A DNA stretch of 64,000 bases. Origin: Facklamia miroungae (lineage in GTDB: Bacteria > Bacillota > Bacilli > Lactobacillales > Aerococcaceae). The position numbers and the translations under genes are program-made. Positions 35,066-44,098 of the stretch are shown in pieces. Every line of letters starts with the position of its first letter. Position 1 is the stretch's first letter. The DNA is taken from contig NZ_JAAXPS010000002.1 of NCBI RefSeq assembly GCF_012396555.1, positions 124,001-188,000 of the forward strand, written 5' to 3'. The notes beneath the pieces are model-generated. The model was not told where the DNA came from and searched no databases. It saw nothing but the letters and a program-made list of their open reading frames with translations.

Positions 35066-37231
35066 ATGGATCGAACAGTGGCATTTAAAAAAAGGAAATC
35101 TACTTTGATCACTATAAAGGTTAAAAAAAGGGATGGAAGTGTTGAAAAATTTATTTGGGGTAAATTAAAATGGTCCCTCAAAAAAGCTTTAAATTCACAA
35201 GATGAGCATGTAATTGAAGCTATATGTCAAGTGATATCAGAACAGTTAGTAGACCTGATCGACAGTTCTGAAATTAAACAAGTAATTGTTGAAGAATTAA
35301 TAAAAATGGGTCGAGAGACGGTAGCTGATGAATATCTCGCTTATGCAGAGGCTAAACTTGAAAACTATCGTTCACAAATGCAACTACAAGACCGAATGAA
35401 TCAACTTATTAAACGAGATCCGCGTTTGGTCAACGAAAATGCCAATAAAGATAGTCGAGTTTTTAATACATTAAGAGATCTGACTTGCGGCGTTACGGCT
35501 AAGGCTATTGGTTTGAATATGTTACCTAAGCAAGTAGCTAATGGTCATTTGAAAGGCAGTTTACACTTCCATGACTTAGATTATTCCCCTTATAGTCCTA
35601 TGACTAACTGCTGTTTAATCGATATTGAGACCATGTTGAAACACGGGTTTCATATTGGTAATGCAGAAGTGGAAAGTCCGCGTTCGATTAATACCGCGAC
35701 AGCTCAAATTGCTCAGATTATTGCCAATGTATCCTCTTGTCAATATGGTGGATGCTCAATTGATCGAATTGATGAAGTGCTAGCTCCCTATGCTGATCTA
35801 AACTTTCAAAAGAATATTGCCTTGGCAAAAGAATTGACAGACGATCAAGACCAAGCAGAAGCTTTTGCTAAAAATAAAACGCAAAAGGATATTTATGATG
35901 CCATGCAAAGCTTAGAATATGAAATCAATACTCTTTATTCTTCAAATGGTCAGACCCCATTTACCACTTTAGGTTTTGGATTAGGCACAAGTTGGTATGC
36001 ACGAGAAATTCAAAAAGCTATTTTAAAAATTCGATTAAAGGGCTTAGGTAAAGAACATCGGACTGCTATTTTTCCTAAATTAGTATTCACTTTACGTAAG
36101 GGAACTAATCTTATGTTAGAAGATCCAAACTACGATATTAAACAATTAGCGCTTAAATGTGCCTGTAATCGGATGTACCCGGATGTACTAATGTACGACA
36201 AGATTAAAGAATTAACGGGTAGCTTCAAGGTGCCAATGGGCTGCCGATCCTTTTTACAAGGTTGGCAAGATGAGTCGGGCAAAGAGGTTAACAGTGGACG
36301 TATGAATTTAGGAGTAGTTACTTTGAATCTTCCACGGATAGCCATCGAATCTGATCATTCCTTTGAAAATTTTTGGGACCTGTTAAAAGACCGGTTAGAA
36401 ATTGTCGGACAAGCACTGATTTATCGAGCCAAGCGGGTTAAAGAAGCTAAAACAGAAAATGCTCCAATCTTGTACCGTGAAGGTGCATTTGGCCACTATT
36501 TAGGGGCTGAAGACGAGGTCGATCAACTATTTAAAAACAAACGTGCTACTTTGTCGCTCGGCTATATCGGGCTTTATGAAATTACCGCCTACTTTTATGG
36601 TTCGAATTGGGAACAAAATCAATTAGCCAAAGCTTTCTCATTAGAAGTTATTCAAACACTTAAAAAGAAAGCCGATCAATTAGCGGACCAATATGGTTAT
36701 CATTTTAGTGTTTATTCTACTCCTAGTGAGTCTTTAACCGATCGTTTTTGTCGTTTAGATCAAGCAAAATTTGGTTCGGTTGAAGATATTACGGATAAAG
36801 ATTATTACACCAATTCCTTCCACTACGATGTTCGTAAAAGTCCCAATCCCTTTGAAAAAATTGATTTTGAAAAAGATTATGCCCCTTTTACTTCGGGCGG
36901 GTTTATCCATTATTGTGAGTATCCTAATTTAAGACAAAACCCTAAGGCGTTAGAAACCGTTTGGGATTATGCCTATGACAAAATTGGCTATTTGGGAACC
37001 AATACACCGATCGATCGCTGTTATGAATGTGGTTTTCAAGGTGAATTCAACCCTACTGAAAGAGGTTTTTCTTGCCCACAATGTAATAATCGCAATCCAG
37101 AAACTTGTGATGTTGTTAAAAGAACCTGTGGTTATTTGGGCAATCCTAATATTCGACCCATGGTAAAAGGGCGTCATAAAGAAATTCGCTCGCGCAAGAA
37201 GCATTTAACTGAGAGAATGTGCGATGAGTGA
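35066..37231 (+). CDS. nrdD: Anaerobic ribonucleoside-triphosphate reductase (class III)
   Basis: 721 residues. An N-terminal ATP cone (VKKRDGSVEKFIWGKLK; residues 16-100) is followed by the glycyl radical barrel. The C-terminal zinc site has DRCYECGF and SCPQCNNRN, and the radical glycine lies in RTCGYLGNP near residue 695. The ATP cone allows dATP feedback. Having class Ib and class III in one operon gives dNTP synthesis with and without oxygen under one control. It ends in TGA, overlapping the nrdG start (GTGA). Confidence 0.96.
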   Translation: MDRTVAFKKRKSTLITIKVKKRDGSVEKFIWGKLKWSLKKALNSQDEHVIEAICQVISEQLVDLIDSSEIKQVIVEELIKMGRETVADEYLAYAEAKLENYRSQMQLQDRMNQLIKRDPRLVNENANKDSRVFNTLRDLTCGVTAKAIGLNMLPKQVANGHLKGSLHFHDLDYSPYSPMTNCCLIDIETMLKHGFHIGNAEVESPRSINTATAQIAQIIANVSSCQYGGCSIDRIDEVLAPYADLNFQKNIALAKELTDDQDQAEAFAKNKTQKDIYDAMQSLEYEINTLYSSNGQTPFTTLGFGLGTSWYAREIQKAILKIRLKGLGKEHRTAIFPKLVFTLRKGTNLMLEDPNYDIKQLALKCACNRMYPDVLMYDKIKELTGSFKVPMGCRSFLQGWQDESGKEVNSGRMNLGVVTLNLPRIAIESDHSFENFWDLLKDRLEIVGQALIYRAKRVKEAKTENAPILYREGAFGHYLGAEDEVDQLFKNKRATLSLGYIGLYEITAYFYGSNWEQNQLAKAFSLEVIQTLKKKADQLADQYGYHFSVYSTPSESLTDRFCRLDQAKFGSVEDITDKDYYTNSFHYDVRKSPNPFEKIDFEKDYAPFTSGGFIHYCEYPNLRQNPKALETVWDYAYDKIGYLGTNTPIDRCYECGFQGEFNPTERGFSCPQCNNRNPETCDVVKRTCGYLGNPNIRPMVKGRHKEIRSRKKHLTERMCDE

Positions 37232-37803
37232 ATGAGAAATATAAAAATCCAAAACCAAAAGAATGGCTCGCAGAAGATTACTGTTTAGGTAAAATTGCTG
37301 ATTATAAACCTTTTAATTTTGTTGATGGTGAAGGAGTTCGTAACAGTATCTATGTTAGCGGTTGTCCTTTTAATTGTAAGGGTTGCTTTAATCGACGGAT
37401 ACAAAATTTTAATTATGGCGTACCTTATACTAAAGAGCTAGAAGATCAAATTATCGAAGACCTATCTCATGATTATGTTCAAGGATTAACGCTTTTAGGA
37501 GGAGAACCTTTTCTAAGTACTCCAATCTTGATTCCCCTGGTCAAGAAAGTTCGTATGATCTATGGTAACACTAAGGATATATGGTCTTGGTCAGGATATT
37601 ATTTCGAGGAACTATTAAAAGATTCCCAGGATAAAAATGAACTCTTGTCATTGATTGATGTTCTGGTTGATGGCCGCTTTGATATTGATCGTAAAAATTT
37701 GAGTCTGCAATTTAGAGGAAGCAGTAATCAAAGAATTATTGATGTTACTAAGTCGTTACAAGAGAAACAAGTATGCCTTTGGAAACAAGGGGCTTATCGT
37801 TAG
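37228..37803 (+). CDS. nrdG: Class III ribonucleotide reductase activating protein (radical SAM)
   Basis: 191 residues starting at GTG 37228, which overlaps the nrdD stop. The radical SAM cluster motif is CPFNCKGCFN (CxxxCxxC), followed by LLGGEPFLST. It uses SAM and a 4Fe-4S cluster to form the glycyl radical on NrdD. Confidence 0.95.
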   Translation: MNEKYKNPKPKEWLAEDYCLGKIADYKPFNFVDGEGVRNSIYVSGCPFNCKGCFNRRIQNFNYGVPYTKELEDQIIEDLSHDYVQGLTLLGGEPFLSTPILIPLVKKVRMIYGNTKDIWSWSGYYFEELLKDSQDKNELLSLIDVLVDGRFDIDRKNLSLQFRGSSNQRIIDVTKSLQEKQVCLWKQGAYR

Positions 37804-37831
37804 TAATCACTAAAACTATATAAAAATTTTT

Positions 37832-37869
37832 AAAATCCTTTCTAGATAATTTCTGGGAGGGATTTTTTT
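37832..37869 (+). terminator. Terminator after nrdG
   Basis: AAAATCC...GGGATTTTTTT hairpin; stem imperfect. The rest of the gap to 38026 holds only the mupG promoter. Confidence 0.7.
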
Positions 37870-37961
37870 GTATTTAATAGAAATTAATAATCACTAACAG
37901 TGTATCTATTATGGTAATTATGAAATATTTTTTCAGATGTCTTCTTTATTTAACGAGTGTA

Positions 37962-37990
37962 TTGAAATATTATTTTAAAGTTGATATAAT
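37962..37990 (+). promoter_or_regulatory. Strong promoter of the MurNAc operon
   Basis: TTGAAA (37962-37967), 17-base spacer, TATAAT (37985-37990), 36 bases before the mupG start. Confidence 0.8.
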
Positions 37991-38026
37991 ACAATTAAGA
38001 TAGCGGTTACATTAGGGAGGGATAAT

Positions 38027-39091
38027 TTGTTTGGTATTTCTGTATTTTTAAATATTGATCAGCATCAGTCAAATTTGAAATATATCAAAGAGATGCGTTC
38101 TATTGGTGCAAAAGGTGTCTTTACTTCATTGCATATTCCTGAAGAAGATGTGGAAAATTATGCTCGACTATTGGGAGACATCGGGAAGTTATGTAGAGAA
38201 TTGCAATTACAGCTTACTGTTGATATTTCTGCTCGATCACTTGAAAAAATTGGCTTTAGCATGGATCGCGTCGATCAATTAGTTGGTTTGGGCGTAACCT
38301 GCTTAAGACCCGATTTTGGAATTAATAATCAAATTATTGCCAAGTTAACTCACCACATAGATATAGCTTTGAATGCTTCAACAATTGATTATGAAGATAT
38401 TATAGAATTAAAAAATAGGGGGGCTAATTTCCAAAGACTTGAGGCATGTCACAATTATTATCCCAGACCTGAGACTGGTCTAAGTCAGCAGTTTTTTGAT
38501 CTTAAAAATAAATTTTTGCGAAGTATGGGACTTAGAATTATGGCCTTTATACCAGGAGATAAGCAAATGAGAGGTCCAATATTTGAGTCTTTGCCGACTT
38601 TAGAGATGCATCGTAGGAGCAATCCTTTTCAAGCCTTTCTCGATTTACAGCAGACCTACCATATAGATAAAATTTATCTTGCAGATCCAGGTATTTCGCC
38701 GGATTCAAAACATCAGTTTGATAAATATTTAATGGATAAAGTCGTTCCTTTAAGAGCTTATAAAACAGCTGTAGACCTACCGCTTATTGGAAAAAAACAT
38801 ACAAATCGTATGGATCCAGGTTCATTTGCTATTCGTAGTCAAGAGTCTCGTTTAGATTTAAAAGATGTAACGGTGGAAGCCCAAGCAATTAAAGAACGTA
38901 AAAAGGGGGCAATTACTTTAGACAACTATATGTATCAACGTTATCAGGGAGAATTACAGATTATCGTCAAGACTTTACCAGCTGATAAGCGAGTAAATGT
39001 AATTGGTCAAATTGTGGAACAAGATTTGGCGTTACTGGATCTAATAGGTCCTGGACAAGGGTTTGAAATTGAATGGGAAGGAGGTAGATAG
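38027..39091 (+). CDS. mupG: 6-phospho-N-acetylmuramidase MupG (DUF871)
   Basis: 354 residues, TIM-barrel then a cyclophilin-like domain from about residue 240 (SFAIRSQESRLDLKD...GFEIEWEGGR). The N-terminal FGISVFLNIDQHQSNLKYI and GAKGVFTSLHIPEED are typical of the DUF871/MupG family. The enzyme splits MurNAc6P-GlcNAc taken up from peptidoglycan. Start TTG 38027 has GGGAGG 6 bases upstream. It heads the operon with murQ and the PTS gene. Confidence 0.88.
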   Translation: MFGISVFLNIDQHQSNLKYIKEMRSIGAKGVFTSLHIPEEDVENYARLLGDIGKLCRELQLQLTVDISARSLEKIGFSMDRVDQLVGLGVTCLRPDFGINNQIIAKLTHHIDIALNASTIDYEDIIELKNRGANFQRLEACHNYYPRPETGLSQQFFDLKNKFLRSMGLRIMAFIPGDKQMRGPIFESLPTLEMHRRSNPFQAFLDLQQTYHIDKIYLADPGISPDSKHQFDKYLMDKVVPLRAYKTAVDLPLIGKKHTNRMDPGSFAIRSQESRLDLKDVTVEAQAIKERKKGAITLDNYMYQRYQGELQIIVKTLPADKRVNVIGQIVEQDLALLDLIGPGQGFEIEWEGGR

Positions 39092-39092
39092 T

Positions 39093-39995
39093 TTGGATTT
39101 AGACCGTTTATCAACTGAAACACGTAACAAAAACACTCTTAATTTAGATCAAATGGAGACACTTGAGATTATTCAAAAAATGAACCAAGAAGATAGAAAA
39201 ATTTCGTTAGCTATAGAAAATCAATTGCCGAAAATTGCTGAAGTTATTCATGCAGTTGTTGAATCTTTTAATCGCGGAGGTCGTTTAATCTATTTTGGAG
39301 CAGGAACTAGTGGTCGACTCGGTGTTTTGGATGCAGCTGAATGTGTTCCTACATTTGGGGTTTCACCTGAAATGGTTGTTGGATTAATTGCTGGCGGAGA
39401 TAAAGCCATGTTAAAGGCTGTTGAAGGGGCGGAAGATTCTAAAGACTTAGCAAAGGAAGAATTAAAGTCCATTAATTTGAATGAAAAGGATACAGTTGTA
39501 GGAATTGCAGCTAGCGGGCGAACCCCCTATGTGATTGGTGGGTTAGAGTATGCTCGTCAAGTAGGGGCGTACCGTGCAACATTAGCTTGTAATAAAGAAG
39601 CGGAGATATCCAACTATAGTCAAACGGCGATTGAAATAGTGGTTGGTCCAGAAATTTTAACAGGATCGACTCGCTTAAAAGCGGGAACTGCACAAAAATT
39701 AGTATTGAATATGATTTCTACTGCGGCTATGGTTGGAATTGGTAAAGTCTATCAAAATTTAATGGTTGATGTGCAACCGACTAATCAAAAACTAATAGAA
39801 AGAGCTAAAAGAATTATCATGCAAGCAACAGATGTTGATTATGAAACTGCTGAAAAATTCTTTAACTTGGCTGACTATGATGTTAAAACAGCCATTGTTA
39901 TGATTTTAACTGAAAGTGATAAAGAAAAAGCTAAGGATTTATTAAAGAATAATGATGGATTTGTGCGACAAGCTATAATTAAGGAGGAAAAATAA
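39093..39995 (+). CDS. murQ: N-acetylmuramic acid 6-phosphate etherase
   Basis: 300 residues from TTG 39093 (AAGGAGG upstream; the longer frame runs back into mupG). The SIS domain has IYFGAGTSGRLGVLDAAECVPTF and the catalytic-region motif GIAASGRTPYV, and NLMVDVQPTNQKL is conserved in MurQ. It converts MurNAc-6P to GlcNAc-6P and D-lactate. It is 1 bp after mupG, and its stop overlaps the PTS start. Confidence 0.95.
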   Translation: MDLDRLSTETRNKNTLNLDQMETLEIIQKMNQEDRKISLAIENQLPKIAEVIHAVVESFNRGGRLIYFGAGTSGRLGVLDAAECVPTFGVSPEMVVGLIAGGDKAMLKAVEGAEDSKDLAKEELKSINLNEKDTVVGIAASGRTPYVIGGLEYARQVGAYRATLACNKEAEISNYSQTAIEIVVGPEILTGSTRLKAGTAQKLVLNMISTAAMVGIGKVYQNLMVDVQPTNQKLIERAKRIIMQATDVDYETAEKFFNLADYDVKTAIVMILTESDKEKAKDLLKNNDGFVRQAIIKEEK

Positions 39996-41491
39996 TGTCT
40001 AAAGAACAAGATATGGCTAAACAAATCGCCTCGAAAATTGGAGGATTGGAAAATACCAGCAAAATTTACAATTGTATGACTCGAGTTAGAATTGATTTAC
40101 TAGATCCTAGCGAAGTAGAGGTCGAAGCATTAAAGCAAATTGAAGGTGTAATGGGAGTCGTCGAAGATGGCAACAATCTTCAAGTCATTGTAGGACCCGG
40201 CGCTTCTACCAAAGTAGCGACAGAGTTAAATGATATGGCAGGTATTCAACATACTGAACATATTGATGAAAATCTAGATCCAGAATTAACTAATAACCAA
40301 ACAACTGTTAGGCAAAGAGCAGCTAATAATAAAGCTGCTTTAAAACAAAAGCAAAGTGACAATCAATTTAAACGCTTTACACGTATTATCGCGAGTATCT
40401 TTGTCCCTCTCATTCCTGCTTTTGTTGGTGCGGGTATTATTGGGGGGATTGCTTCTATTATTGGTAACCTTATTACTAGTGGGCATATAAGTGAAGCGAA
40501 TTGGGGACAAATTCTTACAGTTCTCAATATTCTTAAAAATGGACTCTTTGCTTATCTAAATATATATGTGGGTATTAATGCAGCTAAGGTTTTCGGCGCA
40601 ACAGAAGGTCTAGGAGGCGTTGTAGCTGGAGTAATTTACTTAACAGGAATGAGTGCAGAAGCGCCCTTGATGAATATTTTTTCAGGTCAACCTTTATCTC
40701 CTGGTCAAGGTGGTATGATTGGTGTAATTCTTGCTGTTTATCTCTTAAGTATCATGGAGAAGCAATTACGTAAAGTCATACCAAATTCTTTAGATATTAT
40801 TTTCACACCAACTTTGGCACTTCTCGTGACCGGATTAATTACTATTTTCTTAATTATGCCTTTTGCTGGAGTAGTTTCTTCCAGTCTTGTGGGTAGTGTA
40901 AATTGGGTCTTAGAAGTAGGAGGGGCCTTAGCAGGGTTCATCTTAGGAGCAACTTTCCTACCATTAGTAATGTTTGGGCTTCATCAGGTTTTAACTCCTG
41001 TCCATGTCGAAATGATCAACTCAAGTGGAGCAACCTATTTATTACCAGTTTTAGCAATGGCAGGAGCAGGACAAGTTGGGGCTGCAATAGCATTATGGTT
41101 AAAAGCTCGTAAAAACAAACAATTATCATCCATGATTAAGGGCGCATTGCCAGTCGGTATTCTTGGAATAGGTGAACCTTTAATTTACGCAGTTACTCTA
41201 CCTTTAGGACGACCATTTATAACAGCTTGCTTAGGTGGTGGTATTGGTGGTGCGGTAATTGGAGGAATCGGAAATATTGGAGCAACAGCAATAGGACCAA
41301 GTGGGGTTGCTTTAATTCCGCTAATTGCAGATGGACGTTGGTTTGGATATGTTTTAGGTTTACTTGCAGCTTATGCAGGTGGGTTTGTTTTAACTTATCT
41401 TTTTGGAGTTCCTCACGAAGCAACACTTCCAACCGAAATTCATGGCTCTTCAAGTAACTTAGATGTAAATGAAATGTTAAATAATCTATAA
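39995..41491 (+). CDS. PTS EIIBC component, MurP-like
   Basis: 498 residues. EIIB domain (residues 1-85) with phospho-Cys in YNCMTRVRIDL; a linker; then the EIIC membrane domain of the glucose superfamily (about ten helices, IGEPLIYAVTLPLGRPF as the substrate loop). There is no EIIA domain, so it depends on another EIIA-Glc-like protein. Next to mupG and murQ, it most likely imports MurNAc or MurNAc-GlcNAc with phosphorylation. Confidence 0.88.
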   Translation: MSKEQDMAKQIASKIGGLENTSKIYNCMTRVRIDLLDPSEVEVEALKQIEGVMGVVEDGNNLQVIVGPGASTKVATELNDMAGIQHTEHIDENLDPELTNNQTTVRQRAANNKAALKQKQSDNQFKRFTRIIASIFVPLIPAFVGAGIIGGIASIIGNLITSGHISEANWGQILTVLNILKNGLFAYLNIYVGINAAKVFGATEGLGGVVAGVIYLTGMSAEAPLMNIFSGQPLSPGQGGMIGVILAVYLLSIMEKQLRKVIPNSLDIIFTPTLALLVTGLITIFLIMPFAGVVSSSLVGSVNWVLEVGGALAGFILGATFLPLVMFGLHQVLTPVHVEMINSSGATYLLPVLAMAGAGQVGAAIALWLKARKNKQLSSMIKGALPVGILGIGEPLIYAVTLPLGRPFITACLGGGIGGAVIGGIGNIGATAIGPSGVALIPLIADGRWFGYVLGLLAAYAGGFVLTYLFGVPHEATLPTEIHGSSSNLDVNEMLNNL

Positions 41492-41502
41492 TTAAAGAAC
41501 GA

Positions 41503-41530
41503 AAAGGCTAGGCTTTGACCTAGCTTTTTC
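41503..41530 (+). terminator. Terminator between the PTS gene and the regulator
   Basis: AAGGCTAGG ctttga CCTAGCTTTTT; probably attenuates transcription into the rpiR-type gene. Confidence 0.75.
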
Positions 41531-41550
41531 GCTAGAAAGGGGTATAAGAC

Positions 41551-42402
41551 TTGCAAAATATACTTTTGACTATGCGAGACAATTTGGATAGTTTAACATC
41601 TTCAGAGCGTAAAGTCGCAAACTATATTATCGACCATCCTCAAGAAATTGTAACAATGAGCGCTCAAGACTTAGGTAAAATTTGTGGATCCTCGTCATCG
41701 GCTGTAATACGTTTGGTTAAAGCTTTAGATTTTTCAGGTTTTACTGAGTTTAAAGTTCAGTTATCAGGTCAAATCGGACATCTTGGTCAACAACCTTTAA
41801 CAGATATCTCAGAATTTGAAACAGTATCTGAAATAAAAGATAAGTTAGCTATGAATTTAAATCATTTTCTTTCTACTAATAATGCAAAGATATCCGAAGA
41901 GCTAATTCAAAAGGTAGTAGAAGAATTGAACCAAGCTAAAATCATTTTTGTCTATGGAATTGGAGCATCCCATATAGTCGCTAAAGATATTCAACAAAAG
42001 TTTACCCGTTTAGGAAAGCAAGTAATTTGTAGTTTAGATCATCATGAGTTAGTAGCAGCTATTTCATTACAAGGTAAAGAAGCTTTATTTGTGGGTATTT
42101 CTGCTTCAGGAGAAACGAGTGAGGTTATCTATTTGTTAGAGTTAGCCAAAACATGTGGTTTAAGAACCTTAGCCTTAACCGAGGACACTGAAAATAGACT
42201 TTGTGAAAAAGCTGATATTGCTTTAAAAACCGCTAAAACAGATCTAGTTATCTTGCGTAGCGGAGCGACTTTATCAATTATTAATCATTTATATGTTATT
42301 GGCATCATCTACTATAGTTACCTGACTTTAAATTATGATGAGAATATTGAAATTCTCATGAAAACGCGGCAAGCCACAGACTCTTTACGTGATTTTTATT
42401 AA
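41551..42402 (+). CDS. MurR/RpiR family transcriptional regulator
   Basis: 283 residues: an N-terminal HTH_6 domain (LTSSERKVANYIIDHPQEIVTMSAQDLGKICGSSSSAVIRLVKALDFSGFTEFK) and a C-terminal SIS domain (VYGIGASHIVAKDIQQKF; GISASGETSEV) for sugar phosphate binding. Start TTG 41551 after GAAAGGGG. Likely senses MurNAc-6P and represses the operon upstream. Confidence 0.92.
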   Translation: MQNILLTMRDNLDSLTSSERKVANYIIDHPQEIVTMSAQDLGKICGSSSSAVIRLVKALDFSGFTEFKVQLSGQIGHLGQQPLTDISEFETVSEIKDKLAMNLNHFLSTNNAKISEELIQKVVEELNQAKIIFVYGIGASHIVAKDIQQKFTRLGKQVICSLDHHELVAAISLQGKEALFVGISASGETSEVIYLLELAKTCGLRTLALTEDTENRLCEKADIALKTAKTDLVILRSGATLSIINHLYVIGIIYYSYLTLNYDENIEILMKTRQATDSLRDFY

Positions 42403-42425
42403 TGTAAATTTTTTTAAAAAAAGAA

Positions 42426-42455
42426 AAGCATCTGATCCCTTAAGATCAGATGCTT
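42426..42455. terminator. Bidirectional terminator between the regulator and arsM
   Basis: AAGCATCTGATC-CCTTAA-GATCAGATGCTT, a perfect 12-bp stem between converging genes. Confidence 0.93.
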
Positions 42456-42465
42456 ATTGTATCTT

Positions 42466-43251
42466 TTAAACGGGTTTATAGGCAGTAATAGTCGAAGAGC
42501 GTAAATAATGTTTTAAATCAACATCATTAATTCCCCATTTATTAGCATATTGATCGGATACGACCGCTCGCTCGATATCGATGGATGTAAAGCCTGCATT
42601 TTTTAAGATTCTTTCTAACTTATCCAAAGTTATAGCTCCAGCCACTCAGGTTCCATACATTTTTGGGTTTTCATAAACGGAGTGAGGTAGATCTTCATAG
42701 AGAGTGATATCAGAAATTCCAATGCGGCCTCCGGGTTTTAAAATACGAAAAATTTCATTATATACATCTTGTTTAGCTGTCGAAAGATTGATCACACAGT
42801 TAGAAATAACTAAATCTGCTGTATTATCAGCAACGGGTAGGTGTTCGATTTCACCGAGGCGGAAATCGACCTGTTCAAAATGGCGTTTTTGAGCAATTGC
42901 TCTCGCTCGTTGAATCATTTGAAGAGTCATATCGACACCGATTACACGGCCTTTTTCCCCAACTGCTTTAGCGGCGATAAAAGCATCAAAGCCTTTACCA
43001 CAACCTAAGTCGACTATCGTTTCTCCTGGTTGAGGTTTTGCTTTTTCTTGAGGATTGCCACAGCCTAAACCCATATTTGATTCTTCAGGTGCTGAAGCAA
43101 TTTCTTCAACAGAGTATCCAATGGATTGATTCAGTTGATTGGTATCTACTTTTGTTTTTTGTTGATCTGTTGCAATTTCATGATAAAAATCAGCGACAGA
43201 CTTTTTGATTTGATCAGCATCTAGTGGAGCATTAGGTTCCTTTTCAAACAT
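42466..43251 (-). CDS. arsM: ArsM-like arsenite methyltransferase, selenoprotein (Sec at 42648-42646)
   Basis: 261 residues if UGA 42648-42646 is Sec202. The first 201 residues form a class I SAM methyltransferase: LGCGNP, VDLGCGKGFDAFIAA, IGVDMTLQM, FRLGEIEHLPVAD, ISNCVINLS and LKPGGRIGISDI. Read-through gives YGT-U-VAGAITLDKLERILKNAGF and ends at TAA (42468-42466). In ArsM the three arsenic-binding cysteines lie in LGCGNP, ISNCVINLS and the C-x-A-G-A motif; Sec replaces the third. Known ArsM makes methylated arsenicals; here selenium methylation is an alternative. It sits among the selenium genes. Confidence 0.9.
42617..42648 (-). promoter_or_regulatory. Candidate bacterial SECIS of arsM
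   Basis: On the minus strand the UGA (42648-42646) is followed, after 14 bases, by stem AACTT/AAGTT (42631-42627 / 42621-42617) with loop TGGAT. The loop begins 20 bases after the UGA. Confidence 0.55.
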
Positions 43252-43414
43252 ACATATACCTCCTTAGGTAGAGTCTGTTCTATTATAAACTTTGTGTAAT
43301 AAAAAATCACATCTTTTGTTTATCTCTGAAAAGATTGAGTCAACCCCTTTGCAAAAAGTAAAATTTGTGATATTGTGAACCTATACACATAACTAACTAT
43401 ATGGAGGTTTAATT

Positions 43415-43921
43415 ATGAACGCAATTTTAGGTAAATTTGTTGAAGATGGATTATTTAACGAGAAAGTAGCAAATGCAATTGAAGAAGCTTTTGCAGAAAA
43501 ATCTTCTGTAATTATTGCAGGTCACCGTTCAACAGGTTCTCGTCCATTGATGGCAAATATCATGCAACTGGCTAAGAAATCTTATGATTCTGTTCAAGTA
43601 CGTAAAGCAGAGGACTTAGAAAAAGAAGGCGAATACTATTTAATCTTTGGAGCTCCAGCTGACCAAGTTGAAGGCTTAGTAGAAGCAGCTTTGAAAAAAG
43701 GTAAAGCAGTCGTTACTTTGAAAGAGCCTGAAACACCAATCTCTATTATGAAGGTTATGAAGTCAGTCTTAAAAGAAAAAGAAGATTTCAATCACAAGGC
43801 TTTACAAGTTTCATTACGTAAAGACGGTGTAGGAGCAGGAGCAACTCCATTTACAGACCGTGTTGATTTATATTATGTAAATGAAAAAGGCCGCGTTAAA
43901 TCAGAAAAAGTTGATTTTTAA
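43415..43921 (+). CDS. Conserved-looking protein of unknown function upstream of selD
   Basis: 168 residues, soluble, alpha/beta-like. The start is MNAILGKFVEDGLFNEKVANAIEEA, with a glycine/serine-rich GHRSTGSRPLMANI near residue 36 and YYLIFGAPADQVEGLVEAALKKGKAVVTLKEP later. That glycine-rich loop is not a standard P-loop. I do not recognise the family. It has its own likely promoter (TTGCAA 43349, TGATATTGT at 43368-43376), a good AUGGAGG RBS and a terminator. Codon use resembles the well-expressed grd genes. Confidence 0.7.
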   Translation: MNAILGKFVEDGLFNEKVANAIEEAFAEKSSVIIAGHRSTGSRPLMANIMQLAKKSYDSVQVRKAEDLEKEGEYYLIFGAPADQVEGLVEAALKKGKAVVTLKEPETPISIMKVMKSVLKEKEDFNHKALQVSLRKDGVGAGATPFTDRVDLYYVNEKGRVKSEKVDF

Positions 43922-43936
43922 TCAACTATATTAAAA

Positions 43937-43966
43937 AACAGCACAAGGAAGCTTGTGCTGTTTTTA
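43937..43966 (+). terminator. Terminator after the 168-residue unknown gene
   Basis: AACAGCACAAG gaag CTTGTGCTGTTTTT. Confidence 0.9.
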
Positions 43967-43985
43967 TTATCAAAAGTAATAAATC

Positions 43986-44061
43986 ATCTTGTTTCATTAC
44001 TGAGATTTATAAAAGCATGAGATATCTTGTTTCATTACTGAAATTTATAAAAGCATGCGAT
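43986..44061 (+). repeat. 38-bp tandem duplication over the selD promoter
   Basis: Two copies (43986-44023 and 44024-44061) starting ATCTTGTTTCATTACTGA, with two mismatches. Each contains the -35-like CTGAGA/CTGAAA; only the second is followed by TATAAT. Confidence 0.92.
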
Positions 44062-44066
44062 ATAAT
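44038..44066 (+). promoter_or_regulatory. Promoter of the selD-yedF-selB-selA operon
   Basis: CTGAAA (44038-44043), 17-base spacer, TATAAT (44061-44066). It lies at the end of the tandem duplication. Confidence 0.7.
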
Positions 44067-44098
44067 AGTAATTATAGAAGAAGGAATGAGGTTTAAAA

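Noticed and set aside
37229-37231. Sec read-through at the TGA of nrdD
   Set aside because: The protein ends normally after the glycyl radical and zinc region; the TGA overlaps the nrdG start.
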